From positions 1,597,291 through 1,661,290 of the forward strand of contig NZ_CP026498.1 in the NCBI RefSeq assembly GCF_002953255.1: a DNA stretch of 64,000 nucleotides, read 5' to 3'. Both the position numbers and the translations under genes were made by a program. The notes beneath the pieces were generated by a model, which was not told where the DNA came from, did not search any database, and saw only the letters and a list, made by a program, of their open reading frames with translations. Shown here piece after piece: positions 54,101-62,336 of this stretch; positions within the stretch are counted from its first letter, which is position 1, and every line of letters begins with the position of its first letter. The stretch comes from Streptomyces sp. CB01881. GTDB lineage: Bacteria; Actinomycetota; Actinomycetes; Streptomycetales; Streptomycetaceae.

Positions 54101-54342
54101 CGACTGCGCCGGCCCTTCATCAGCCAGCCCAGTGCGGCGCCGGCGAGCAGCGTGGCGAGCAGGGCGATCCACAGCGGCGCGGTGACGGTGAAGACCCAGA
54201 ACTGGATCTGCACCCTGTCGAGGTTGGCGAAGAGGAACCACACGGCGAGGACGACGATGACGCCGATCCCGATGTACCGGGTGGGGATGCCACCGATCTC
54301 GTTGCGCTTGGATCCGGACGAGCCGTCTGAAATCTTGGTCAC
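54097..54342 (-). CDS. LapA-domain (DUF1049) small membrane protein
   Basis: An 81-residue protein with two membrane helices (YIGIGVIVVLAVWFLFANL and PLWIALLATLLAGAALGWL) flanking VQIQFWVFTV, the pattern of LapA/DUF1049 proteins. Both ends are hydrophilic, the C terminus basic. GTG start at 54342; its stop overlaps the gluA start. As first gene of the glu operon it may affect transporter assembly or simply share the promoter. The family is better known for lipopolysaccharide-assembly links in Gram-negatives. Confidence 0.8.
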   Translation of the reverse strand: MTKISDGSSGSKRNEIGGIPTRYIGIGVIVVLAVWFLFANLDRVQIQFWVFTVTAPLWIALLATLLAGAALGWLMKGRRSR

Positions 54343-54441
54343 ACGCGCAGTCTGCGGCGGGATCAGATGATTTGTCCGGTTACGCGCCAGGCGGGTAACC
54401 CGCACGGGGCAACCCTGCCCCGTACGGGTTTCACACCCGGT

Positions 54442-54590
54442 CCCGAGTGCCCGGCCGAGCACCGGCCCGGCCAATTGCCTCGTAGGGCCGAGTACCGGGC
54501 ACGGCCAAGGCCCGGGCAGCGCCAAGTGCCGGGCACGGCCGATGACCGGCTCGGCCGAGCACCAGGCCCGGCCGAGCACCGGGGACGGCT
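54442..54590. repeat. degenerate tandem repeat of a CGGCCGAGCACCGG unit
   Basis: Variants of GGCCGAGCACCGGGCACGGCC occur five to seven times, in both complete and partial form, between the LapA gene and the ABC exporter gene. No gene is seen in this 246-base gap. The final copy touches the stop of the exporter gene. Confidence 0.65.
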
Positions 54591-56361
54591 ACCGCTCGTC
54601 GCGCCAGGAACGCCAGAGCGCCGCGTACGGGCCGCCGGCCGCCACCAGCTCCGGGTGGCTGCCGTACTCGCTGATCCGCCCGCCCTCGACCACCGCGATC
54701 ACGTCCGCGTCGTGCGCGGTGTGCAGCCGGTGGGCGATGGCGATGACCGTCCGCCCCTCCAACACCCGGGAGAGCGAGCGCTCCAGGTGCCGGGCGGCCC
54801 GCGGATCCAGCAGGGAGGTGGCCTCGTCCAGCACCAGGGTGTGCGGGTCGGCCAGCACCAGCCGGGCCAGCGCCAGCTGCTGTGCCTGCGGCGGGGTGAG
54901 CGCGGCACCGCCCGAACCGACCTCGGTGTCCAAACCTTCCGCCAGCGCGTCCACCCACTCCCCGGCGTCGACCGCGTCCAATGCGGCGCGCAGCTCGGTG
55001 TCGTCGGCGTCCGGCGCGGCCAGCCGCAGGTTGTCCCGCAGGGTGCCGACGAAGACGTGGTGCTCCTGGTTGACCAGCGCGACCTGGGCCCGGACCCGCT
55101 CGGCCGGCATCCGTGCCAGCGGCGCCCCGCCGAGCGTCACGCTGCCCCGGCCGGGTGCGTAGATCCCGGCCAGCAGCCGGCCCAGGGTGGACTTCCCCGC
55201 GCCGGACGGCCCGACCAGGGCCACCCGGCTGCCCGGGGCGACGTCCAGACTGATGCCGTGCAGCACGTCGGCGCCCTCGCGGTAGCCGAACCGGACGTCC
55301 TTCGCCTCGACCCTGCGGCCGTCCGGCCGGGCGTCCTCGTCGCTCTCGTGCTCCGGCACCTCGCGGACCCCGACCAGCCGGGCCAGCGAGGCCTGTCCGA
55401 TCTGCAGCTCGTCGTACCAGCGCAGGATCAGGTCGACCGGGTTGATGAGCGCCTGCGCGTAGAGCACCCCGGTGGTCAGCTGGCCGACGGTGATCCAGCC
55501 CCGCAGCGTGAACAGACCGCCGAGCACCAGGGTGCCGAGCACCGCCAGGGTGTAGACCGCGTCGATGGTCGGGAACCAGACCGAGCGAAGCCAGAGGGTG
55601 TACCGCTCCCAGGCGAGCCACTCGCCGAGCTTGCGGTCGGTCAGCCGGACCCGCTCGTCGCCGAGCCGCAGCGCCTCGACCGTCCGCCCGGCGTCGACCG
55701 TCTCGGCGAGCACGGTGTTCACCGCGGCGTAGCCGGCCGACTCGTTCCGGTAGGACTGCGGGGCGCGCCGGAAGTACCAGCGCGAGGTGGCCAGCAGCAG
55801 CGGGAGGCCGATCAGCGAGGTGAGGGCGAGCAGCGGCGAGGTGACCACCAGCGCCCCCAGCACCAGCAGCAGCGAGACCACGGCGACGGCCAGCTCGGGC
55901 ACCGCCTCGCGGACCGACTTGTCCAGCCGGTCGATGTCGGTGGTGCCGCGGGAGACCAGGTCCCCCGTGCCGGCGCGCTCCAGGACCCCGGTCGGCAGGG
56001 TCACCGAGCGCACCAGGAAGTCCTCCCGGAGGTCCGCCAGGACCCGCTCGCCGAGGATGCTGCCGCGCAACCGCGACCACCAGGTGAAGGCCGACTGCAC
56101 GACCAGCGCCAGCAGGTACCAGCCGACCGCGACCGCGATGGTGGACTCGGCCGTACCGGTGGCCAGCGACTCGACCAGGGTGCCGAGCACCCACGGCCCG
56201 ACCAGCCCCGCGACGGTGGCCACCGAGTGCAGCGCCACCACCGAGGAGAACCCTGCCCGGTGCCGGCGGGCGAGCAGCCCCAGGTAGGCGCGGACGGCGG
56301 TCGGGGAGCCGACCGGAAGGGTGGTGGCCGGCCCCTGTTCCCGTTGGACGGGGGGCTTCAT
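54589..56361 (-). CDS. ABC exporter half-transporter A (intact Walker A, degenerate signature)
   Basis: A 590-residue half-transporter: six-helix membrane domain (about 20-330) then the nucleotide-binding domain. Walker A GPSGAGKST (about 383-391) and Walker B TLVLDEATS (about 506) are canonical, but the signature LSGGQ is replaced by LTPPQAQQ (about 488). The switch His is present in AIAHRLH. It therefore gives ATP-binding residues but a poor signature. The upstream half-transporter shows the opposite defects. ATG with GAGGAG 6 bases upstream, overlapping the stop of the small His-rich ORF (ATGA). Substrate unknown. Confidence 0.88.
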   Translation of the reverse strand: MKPPVQREQGPATTLPVGSPTAVRAYLGLLARRHRAGFSSVVALHSVATVAGLVGPWVLGTLVESLATGTAESTIAVAVGWYLLALVVQSAFTWWSRLRGSILGERVLADLREDFLVRSVTLPTGVLERAGTGDLVSRGTTDIDRLDKSVREAVPELAVAVVSLLLVLGALVVTSPLLALTSLIGLPLLLATSRWYFRRAPQSYRNESAGYAAVNTVLAETVDAGRTVEALRLGDERVRLTDRKLGEWLAWERYTLWLRSVWFPTIDAVYTLAVLGTLVLGGLFTLRGWITVGQLTTGVLYAQALINPVDLILRWYDELQIGQASLARLVGVREVPEHESDEDARPDGRRVEAKDVRFGYREGADVLHGISLDVAPGSRVALVGPSGAGKSTLGRLLAGIYAPGRGSVTLGGAPLARMPAERVRAQVALVNQEHHVFVGTLRDNLRLAAPDADDTELRAALDAVDAGEWVDALAEGLDTEVGSGGAALTPPQAQQLALARLVLADPHTLVLDEATSLLDPRAARHLERSLSRVLEGRTVIAIAHRLHTAHDADVIAVVEGGRISEYGSHPELVAAGGPYAALWRSWRDER

Positions 56362-56561
56362 GCGGTGCTCCTCGGATGGTCTGGTTGCCGGCGGTGCGGG
56401 TGCGGGTTCCGGCGGTGCGGGTGCGGGTGGTGCGGGTTCCGACGGTGCGGGTGGTGCGGGTGGTGCGCCTGCCGCCCGGCCGCAGCGTTCCTCCGCGGTG
56501 TCGCCCGGTTCGGGGCACGGCCGTTCGGCTGCCGGTCCGGGTACGGGGTCGGGCCGTTCAC
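56358..56561 (-). CDS. His/Pro/Arg-rich 67-residue ORF between the ABC subunits
   Basis: A 67-codon ORF. Its GTG start overlaps the stop of the upstream ABC gene (GTGA) and its stop overlaps the ATG of the next ABC gene (ATGA). GGGGAGGG lies just before the start. The C-terminal half is built on HPHRRNPH-type repeats with about 14 His and many Pro and Arg, from a GGTGCGGGT-type tandem repeat at 56386-56468. No membrane helix. It could be a metal- or nucleic-acid-binding accessory protein of the exporter, or a spacer whose translation couples the two subunits. I do not recognise a family. Confidence 0.5.
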   Translation of the reverse strand: MNGPTPYPDRQPNGRAPNRATPRRNAAAGRQAHHPHHPHRRNPHHPHPHRRNPHPHRRQPDHPRSTA

Positions 56562-58330
56562 ACGCCCTCCCCGACCGGGGCCGACTCCTCGTCGCGGGTG
56601 ACCACGGCGCGGTAGGCGGGCTCGGTGTGCATCAGTTCCCGGTGCCGGCCGGCCGCGGCGGCCCGGCCGTCCTGGAGCAGCACCACCCGGTCCGCCTGGT
56701 CGAGCAGCAGCGGGCTGGTCGCGAACACCACGGTGGTACGCCCCTCCCTGTTCTTGCGGAGCCCGGCCGCGATCCGCGACTCGGTGTGCGCGTCGACCGC
56801 GCTGGTGGGCTCGTCCAGGACGAGCACCGGCGGGTCGGCCAGCAGCGAGCGGGCCAGCGCCAGCCGCTGGCGCTGTCCGCCGGAGAGCGAGCGGCCGCGC
56901 TCGGTGATCCCGGCCCGCATCGGATCACCTCCGCAGTCGGGCGAGCCGTCCACCAGGGCGTCCAGCACGTCCTCCGCGCGGGCGGCGGCCAGCGCCTCGG
57001 CGGGCGTGACCCGCCCAGAGGCGGGGACGTCGAGCAGGGCGGCCAGGGTGCCGGAGAGCAGCACCGGCTCCTTGTCGTGGACCAACACCGCCGCCCGCGC
57101 CTCGGCCAACGGGACGGCGTCCAGTTCGGTGCCGCCGAGCCGGGCCGACGGCCGCGGCTGCTCGCCGTCGGCCAGCGGGACGTGCCCGCCGAGCCGCTCG
57201 GCCAGCTCCCCGGCGAAGTCCGGGTCACCGCACACCACCGCGGTCAGCTCGCCGGCCCGGACGGTCAGCCCGGAGGCCGGGTCGTACAGGTCGGACTGCG
57301 CGGGCCTGGTCAGCTCCGCGTCGGGCGTGCCGGTGGTCCGGCTGAGCGAGAGCACCCGGACGGCCCGCCCGGCGGAGACCCGGGCGACGCTCCAGGCGTG
57401 CGCGGCCTCGCCGAGGATGCGCAGCGGCGCCGCCAGGAACGCGGTGGCGCCGTAGACGGCGATCAGCGCGCCGATGCCGATCCGCCCGGCAGCGGCCAGG
57501 TGGGCGCCATACCACGTGACGCCGACCACGAACAGGCCTGGCAGCAGCACCTGTTGGGCCTGCATCAGCGACCAGATCCGGGCCGAGCGGACGGCGGCGG
57601 AACGGACCTTCTGGGAGGCCACCCGGTAGCGGGCGAGGAACAGCTCCTCACCCCCGATGCCGCGCAGCACCCGGAGCCCGGCGACGGTGTCGGCGGCCAG
57701 CTCGGTGGCCTTGCCGCCCAGCGCCCGCTGCTCGGTGTAGCGCCGCTCGAACGGGCCGAGCAGCGGCCAGACCGCGGCGGCCAGCACCGGGACGCCGAGC
57801 AGCACGACGAGGCCGAGCACCGGCTCGGCGATCAGCACCGCGGTGCTGACGGCCAGCCAGACGATCACCGCGCCGCGGACCCGGGCGACCAGCTCGACGT
57901 ACCAGCCGATCTTCTCGACGTCGCCGCTGCCGACCGCGACGATCTCGCCGGTGGCGATCCGCCGGGAGAGCCCGGTGCCGAGGTGCGAGGCCTGGCGGGC
58001 CACCAGCTGGCGGACCTGGGTCGCGGCGTGGATCCAGTTCCACACCGCCTGCCGGTGCAGCAGGACGGCGCCGAGCGCGGCGACGGCGGAGAGGGCGAGC
58101 GCGGCGGCGCCGGCCCGCCAGACGCCGGCGGCATCACCGTCGACGGCGGCCTGGACGCCCAGGCCGAGCGGCACCGGCAGGGCCGCCTGGCAGCCCATCT
58201 CCAGCAGTGCCCAGCAGGTGGCGAGCACCTGGCCGCGCCGCTGGCTGCGCTGGAGCCAGCGCAGGAAGGCGAGGGGGGAGGAGAGGTCTGGGCCGCCGGG
58301 ATCGGCCAGCGGCAGGGTCTTGAGCGGCAT
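56558..58330 (-). CDS. ABC exporter half-transporter B (degenerate Walker A, intact signature)
   Basis: A 590-residue half-transporter with a six-helix membrane domain and a nucleotide-binding domain. The Walker A position reads VVCGDPDFAGELAERL: the P-loop lysine and glycines are lost. The signature LSGGQRQR (about 481) and Walker B VLVLDEPTS are canonical. The switch His position reads FATSPLL, so the His is missing too. With the partner encoded downstream it forms one competent ATP site and one dead site. ATG start; a short N-terminal segment precedes helix 1. First gene of the exporter operon. Confidence 0.87.
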   Translation of the reverse strand: MPLKTLPLADPGGPDLSSPLAFLRWLQRSQRRGQVLATCWALLEMGCQAALPVPLGLGVQAAVDGDAAGVWRAGAAALALSAVAALGAVLLHRQAVWNWIHAATQVRQLVARQASHLGTGLSRRIATGEIVAVGSGDVEKIGWYVELVARVRGAVIVWLAVSTAVLIAEPVLGLVVLLGVPVLAAAVWPLLGPFERRYTEQRALGGKATELAADTVAGLRVLRGIGGEELFLARYRVASQKVRSAAVRSARIWSLMQAQQVLLPGLFVVGVTWYGAHLAAAGRIGIGALIAVYGATAFLAAPLRILGEAAHAWSVARVSAGRAVRVLSLSRTTGTPDAELTRPAQSDLYDPASGLTVRAGELTAVVCGDPDFAGELAERLGGHVPLADGEQPRPSARLGGTELDAVPLAEARAAVLVHDKEPVLLSGTLAALLDVPASGRVTPAEALAAARAEDVLDALVDGSPDCGGDPMRAGITERGRSLSGGQRQRLALARSLLADPPVLVLDEPTSAVDAHTESRIAAGLRKNREGRTTVVFATSPLLLDQADRVVLLQDGRAAAAGRHRELMHTEPAYRAVVTRDEESAPVGEGV

Positions 58331-58678
58331 GACGCTCCGTTGCGGGTGGGACGGGCGGGTGGCACAGAAGGCGCGGGTCGCGCGCCGATCGGAAGAGCGG
58401 GGATGCGGCCGGCATGGTCACGGCCGGGGCTGTTCAGGAGGTCATGGCAGCGAGCCTGCCAACCCGAATGTGACCTACGCAACAGGTTTTCGGCGCCGCG
58501 CGCCCCCGCTCACGCCCCTCCCAATCCAGCCGGGGCGCCCGGCCGGACCCCGCGACAGGCCACTGCGTGCGCCGGTACACCGCGCCGGAAAATTCTTTTC
58601 CGCTCCGGGAACAAACCCGGCCGCCCCGCCGGTTGCCCCTGTGGAAGCAGATGGACGACCAGGAGGGCACCCCGTCCC
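58331..58678. other. divergent gap between ABC exporter and aldo/keto reductase, no gene
   Basis: 348 bases without a supported gene. It must contain the promoters of both flanking units; no clear palindrome stood out. Confidence 0.5.
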
Positions 58679-59542
58679 GTGAGCAGCATCCCCACCGTCA
58701 CCCTCAACAACGGCTCGCAGATCCCGCAGCTCGGCTTCGGCGTCTGGCAGGTCCCGGACGCGGAGGCCACCGCGGCCGTCCGCAACGCCATCGGGGCGGG
58801 CTACCGCTCGATCGACACCGCGGCCATCTACGAGAACGAGGCCGGCACCGGCCAGGCCGTCGCCGAGGCCCTCGCCGGCGGAGTGGCCCGCGAGGACCTC
58901 TACATCACCACGAAGCTGTGGAACTCGGGCACCCGTGACTGGTCCGGCGACCAGGGCCGCGACGCCGTGCTGCGCGAGTTCGACGCCTCGCTCGCCAAGC
59001 TCGGCCTCGACTACGTGGACCTCTACCTGATCCACTGGCCGCGCCCGATGCACGGCAGCTACCTCAACGTCTGGAAGGCCTTCGAGCAGCTGCTCGCCGA
59101 CGGCCGGGTGAAGTCGGTCGGCGTCTCCAACTTCGGCACCCAGCAGCTGACCCGCCTGCTCGACGAGGCCTCGGTCAAGCCGGTGCTGAACCAGGTCGAG
59201 CTGCACCCCTACTTCCCGCAGGACGAGCTGCGCGCCTTCCACGCCGAGCACGACATCGCCACCGAGGCCTGGAGCCCGCTGGGCCAGGGCAAGGAGCTGC
59301 TCTCCGAGCCGGCCCTGGCGAAGATCGCCGAGAAGCACGGCCGCACCGTCGCCCAGGTGGTGCTCCGCTGGCACCTGCAGAGCGGCATCATCGCGATCCC
59401 GAAGTCGGTCACCCCGTCGCGGATCAAGGAGAACCTGGACGTCACCGGCTTCGAGCTGGACGCGGCCGACCTCGCCGCGATCGCGGGCATCGCCACCGGC
59501 AAGCGGATCGGTCCGGACCCGCAGGAGTTCGACTGGAACTGA
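58679..59542 (+). CDS. aldo/keto reductase
   Basis: A 287-residue AKR of the 2,5-diketo-gluconate reductase / AKR5 type: LNNGSQIPQLGFGVWQV, catalytic tetrad D46, Y51, K79 and H119 (SIDTAAIYENE, TTKLWN, LIHWPRP) and the NADPH-binding IPKSVTPSRIKENLDV. It reduces aldehydes or ketones with NADPH. GTG start at 58679; AGGAGGG lies 13 bases upstream, somewhat far, but no closer start fits. Monocistronic with a strong terminator. Confidence 0.9.
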   Translation: MSSIPTVTLNNGSQIPQLGFGVWQVPDAEATAAVRNAIGAGYRSIDTAAIYENEAGTGQAVAEALAGGVAREDLYITTKLWNSGTRDWSGDQGRDAVLREFDASLAKLGLDYVDLYLIHWPRPMHGSYLNVWKAFEQLLADGRVKSVGVSNFGTQQLTRLLDEASVKPVLNQVELHPYFPQDELRAFHAEHDIATEAWSPLGQGKELLSEPALAKIAEKHGRTVAQVVLRWHLQSGIIAIPKSVTPSRIKENLDVTGFELDAADLAAIAGIATGKRIGPDPQEFDWN

Positions 59543-59550
59543 CGCGTCCC

Positions 59551-59592
59551 GGCCCGGGTGTGCCCGGCGACCCCGCCGGGCACACCCGGGCC
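59551..59592 (+). terminator. 19-bp perfect hairpin after the aldo/keto reductase gene
   Basis: Arms GGCCCGGGTGTGCCCGGCG and the exact complement with loop ACCC, 8 bases past the stop. Confidence 0.88.
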
Positions 59593-59629
59593 GGAACCGG
59601 GGCCGGCTCGTCGTCCGGGCGCGAAGCGG

Positions 59630-59790
59630 CCGTCATACCCGGCATGCCCCTCACGCGCGGCACGCCCCTCACACCTGGCGCGGCCGTCAGGGGCGAAACG
59701 GCCGTCACACGCGGCGCGGCCGTGACACGCGATGCGGCCACCACCCCCGAAGCAGTCGTCACACACAGGAACGGCCCTCGCACCCGGGCC
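59630..59790. repeat. degenerate GGCCGTCACACGCGGCGC-type repeats
   Basis: About six diverged units (CACGCGCGGCACGCCCCTCAC, GGCCGTCACACGCGGCGC, GGCCGTGACACGCGATGC and similar) fill the gap between two terminators. No gene is seen. Confidence 0.55.
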
Positions 59791-59801
59791 GGCCGTCAAG
59801 C

Positions 59802-59841
59802 CTGAAGGCCGCTCTCCCTCTGACGGGTCGGCGGCCTTCAG
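59802..59841 (-). terminator. hairpin after the tandem MarR gene
   Basis: 11-bp perfect arms CTGAAGGCCGC and GCGGCCTTCAG with an 18-base loop, 43 bases past the MarR stop on the minus strand. Confidence 0.65.
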
Positions 59842-59883
59842 TGCGTTGGCGAATCGTTTTGGCTGGAGCTCAAAGGGCGAAGC

Positions 59884-60780
59884 CTAGAGCCGACCCGCCT
59901 TGGCGATCAGCGCGAGCGCGGGCTCGTGCTCGTGCTCGTCGAGCGGCGACAGCAGCAGCCGCTGGACCTGGGCGACGCCCGCGGCCGAGCGGTGCAGCAG
60001 GTCCTGACCCGCCGGCGAGAGCGACAGCAGGTTGCGCCGCCCGTCCGAGGGGTCGCGCCGACGCTGGACCAGGCCGCGCCGGACCAGCCGGCTGACCATC
60101 TCGGCCATCGTGGCCTTGTCCAGCGAGGCCAGCTCGCCGACCGTGCGCTGGTCGGCGCCCGGCTCCAGTTCGAGCGCGTCGAGCACCGCGTACTGCGGCG
60201 CCGTCAGCTCCGAACCGACGTGCTCCGACCAGAGCTTGGTGTGCACCTGCTGGCTCACCCTGATCAGGTAGCCGATCGCCCGCTGGGCGTCCAGCATCGG
60301 CCGCGCGTCGGTGAGGACGGCGACCGCAGCGGGTTCCAGCCTGGCTATCTTGGCCATCACCCGCACGATCTCCAGCTGCTCCTCCGCCGTGAGCGGCTCG
60401 AAGAGCGTGCGCTGCACGCGGACCACGCCACCCGTGGCCTCGCGCACCGCCTGTGCGCCGCTCTGCGAGAGAGCGAGCAGTTTGCGCCGGCCGTCGGCCG
60501 GGTCGCGGCGTCGCAGCACCAGGCCACGCCGGACCAGCCGGGCGACCATCTCGGCCATCGTGGCCTTGTCCAGCGACGCGCGCTCGCCGACCGTCCGCTG
60601 GTCAGCACCCGGTTCGAGGGCGAGGACCAGCAGTACGGCGAACTGCGGAGCCGTGAGATCGGCTCCGACATGTTCTGACCACAGCCTGGTGTGAACCTGC
60701 TGTGCAACGCGGATGAGGTGACCGGGCGACTGCTGCAGTCGCGCGGACACGCGGGTCGTCGGGATCTCCCCCAGCACCAT
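59884..60780 (-). CDS. two-domain (tandem-duplicated) MarR family regulator
   Basis: A 298-residue protein made of two complete MarR domains in one chain. Each half has the dimerisation helix (HLIRVAQQVHTRLWSEHVG / YLIRVSQQVHTKLWSEHVG), the HTH (RTVGERASLDKATMAEMVARL / RTVGELASLDKATMAEMVSRL) and the wing (RRRDPADGRRKLL / RRRDPSDGRRNLL). The halves are about three-quarters identical over ~90 residues, indicating a fairly recent internal duplication. A single chain could mimic a MarR dimer. Divergent from fabG with palindromes in the gap near its own start. ATG at 60780. Confidence 0.87.
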   Translation of the reverse strand: MVLGEIPTTRVSARLQQSPGHLIRVAQQVHTRLWSEHVGADLTAPQFAVLLVLALEPGADQRTVGERASLDKATMAEMVARLVRRGLVLRRRDPADGRRKLLALSQSGAQAVREATGGVVRVQRTLFEPLTAEEQLEIVRVMAKIARLEPAAVAVLTDARPMLDAQRAIGYLIRVSQQVHTKLWSEHVGSELTAPQYAVLDALELEPGADQRTVGELASLDKATMAEMVSRLVRRGLVQRRRDPSDGRRNLLSLSPAGQDLLHRSAAGVAQVQRLLLSPLDEHEHEPALALIAKAGRL

Positions 60781-60797
60781 GTATCCGTCCCGATGTC

Positions 60798-60826
60798 ACA
60801 CCCGGTGTGTGTGGGACACCCGGGTG
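60798..60826. promoter_or_regulatory. paired palindromes upstream of the tandem MarR gene
   Basis: ACACCCGGTGT (60798-60808, ACACC/GGTGT around one base) and the perfect CACCCGGGTG (60817-60826) lie 18-46 bases before the MarR start. They suit autoregulation by a protein with two DNA-binding domains. The rest of the 556-base gap to fabG holds no gene but has the tandem repeats at 61222-61275. Confidence 0.5.
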
Positions 60827-61221
60827 GGGCAGTAACGGCGAGTGGGCGTCCCGCTATGAGGGAGGGCGCTCCAGCCGTGCAGCCGGTGGCTGCTGGCGGA
60901 CACTATACAAACGGCGGGCCCTCGCTGGCAGGCGGGGGCGGATAGTAGACGCAGGTTCGGCAACATTGGCATATTTACGCGCCGTGCCGACCCGTCAGTA
61001 ACCCGTTTGCAGGAGAAAGCCGACCGGTCGGTCCTTACCCTCGGTCACCTGCGACTTCCGCCCTGGCCGCGGACCTTACTCGCCGGTAGGGTATGGCCCA
61101 CCCGGCGGTCCGCCCCGGGGACGGGCCCCCCGGCCCCGCGATCGGCTCCACCCACGGATCCGGTCGCGAGCGAACGACGGACGGACCGGAAGCCGCGAAC
61201 GGCACCGGACCATCCATCGGG

Positions 61222-61275
61222 CCGGCACCGGCGAGCATCAGACCGGCACCGGAACAGCATCAGGCCGGCACCGGG
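61222..61275. repeat. CCGGCACCGG-AGCATCAG tandem repeats in the fabG leader
   Basis: Two full units of about 20-22 bp and a partial third (CCGGCACCGG, then AGCATCAG) lie 60-115 bases before the fabG start. Function unknown. Confidence 0.6.
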
Positions 61276-61336
61276 CGCTCCCCGGAGCGCCACCCGAGCC
61301 ACACCCGAGCCAGATCCGAGAGAGACGAGAGCGAGC

Positions 61337-62104
61337 ATGACCGAGCAGACCACCGCCCCCAGGGTCGCCGTCGTCACCGGCGCCGCACGTGGACTGGGCG
61401 CCGCCACCGCCGAGCGCCTGGCGGCCGACGGCTACGCCGTCGCCGTCCTCGACCTGGACGAGGCGGCCGGCAAGGACACCGTCGACCGGATCACCGCCGC
61501 GGGCGGGCGGGCCGTCGCGGTCGGCGCCGACGTCTCGGACGCCACCCAGGTGCAGGCCGCGGTCGACCGGATCGTGGCCGAGCTCGGCGCCCCGGTCGTC
61601 CTCGTCAACAACGCGGGCGTACTCCGCGACAACCTGCTCTTCAAGATGTCCGAGTCCGACTGGGACACGGTCATGAACGTGCACCTGCGCGGCGCCTTCC
61701 TGATGACCCGCGCCGTCCAGAAGCACATGGTGGACGCCGGGTTCGGCCGGATCGTCAACCTGTCCTCCTCCTCCGCCCAGGGCAACCGCGGCCAGGCCAA
61801 CTACTCCGCCGCCAAGGCCGGCCTGCAGGGCTTCACCAAGACGCTGGCCATCGAGCTGGGCAAGTTCGGCGTCACCGCCAACGCCGTCGCCCCCGGATTC
61901 ATCGCCACCGACATGACCGCCGCCACCGCCGCGCGGGTCGGTATGGAGTTCGAGGACTTCAAGCGCGCCGCCGCCTCGCAGATCCCCGTCCAGCGGGTCG
62001 GCCTGCCCGAGGACGTCGCGCACACCATCTCGTTCCTGGCGAGCGAGGGCGCCGGATTCGTCTCCGGCCAGGTGATCTACGTGGCCGGCGGCCCCCTCGA
62101 CTGA
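61337..62104 (+). CDS. fabG: 3-oxoacyl-ACP reductase FabG-type SDR
   Basis: A 255-residue SDR with the cofactor motif TGAARGLG, NNAG, the catalytic Ser in NLSSSSAQGN, the YSAAK motif and the C-terminal GQVIYVAGGP. It matches FabG-type 3-oxoacyl-ACP (or acyl-CoA) reductases that use NADPH. No other fatty-acid genes adjoin it, so the physiological substrate is open. Divergent from the tandem MarR gene, which is a plausible regulator. ATG start. Confidence 0.87.
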   Translation: MTEQTTAPRVAVVTGAARGLGAATAERLAADGYAVAVLDLDEAAGKDTVDRITAAGGRAVAVGADVSDATQVQAAVDRIVAELGAPVVLVNNAGVLRDNLLFKMSESDWDTVMNVHLRGAFLMTRAVQKHMVDAGFGRIVNLSSSSAQGNRGQANYSAAKAGLQGFTKTLAIELGKFGVTANAVAPGFIATDMTAATAARVGMEFEDFKRAAASQIPVQRVGLPEDVAHTISFLASEGAGFVSGQVIYVAGGPLD

Positions 62105-62130
62105 GGCACCGAACCTACACAGGGTTACCA

Positions 62131-62166
62131 CGGAGTGGGAACCGGCCCGGCCGGTCTCCCACTCCG
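62131..62166 (+). terminator. hairpin after fabG (GAGTGGGA family)
   Basis: CGGAGTGGGAACCGG pairs with CCGGTCTCCCACTCCG with one bulge. Shares its core with the hairpins at 34596-34632 and 63835-63868. Confidence 0.78.
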
Positions 62167-62336
62167 TTCGCTTTACCCGCCCTTTGGAAAAGATTCCTGA
62201 AGACTGTACTGATATTCGACGTAAGAATATCGGAAAAACGACCCCGAGCGAGCCGGTTCCGGTCACATAGGCACTTTACCGGAGAATTCCGAATTCCCCG
62301 GAGAATGCCGCGGACCTGCTGGGTAGGGTCACCGGC

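Noticed and set aside
56321..58678. Plus-strand ORF upstream of and in frame with the aldo/keto reductase
   Set aside because: The part before 58679 is antisense to the ABC exporter subunit; only the reductase part has family motifs and a plausible start.
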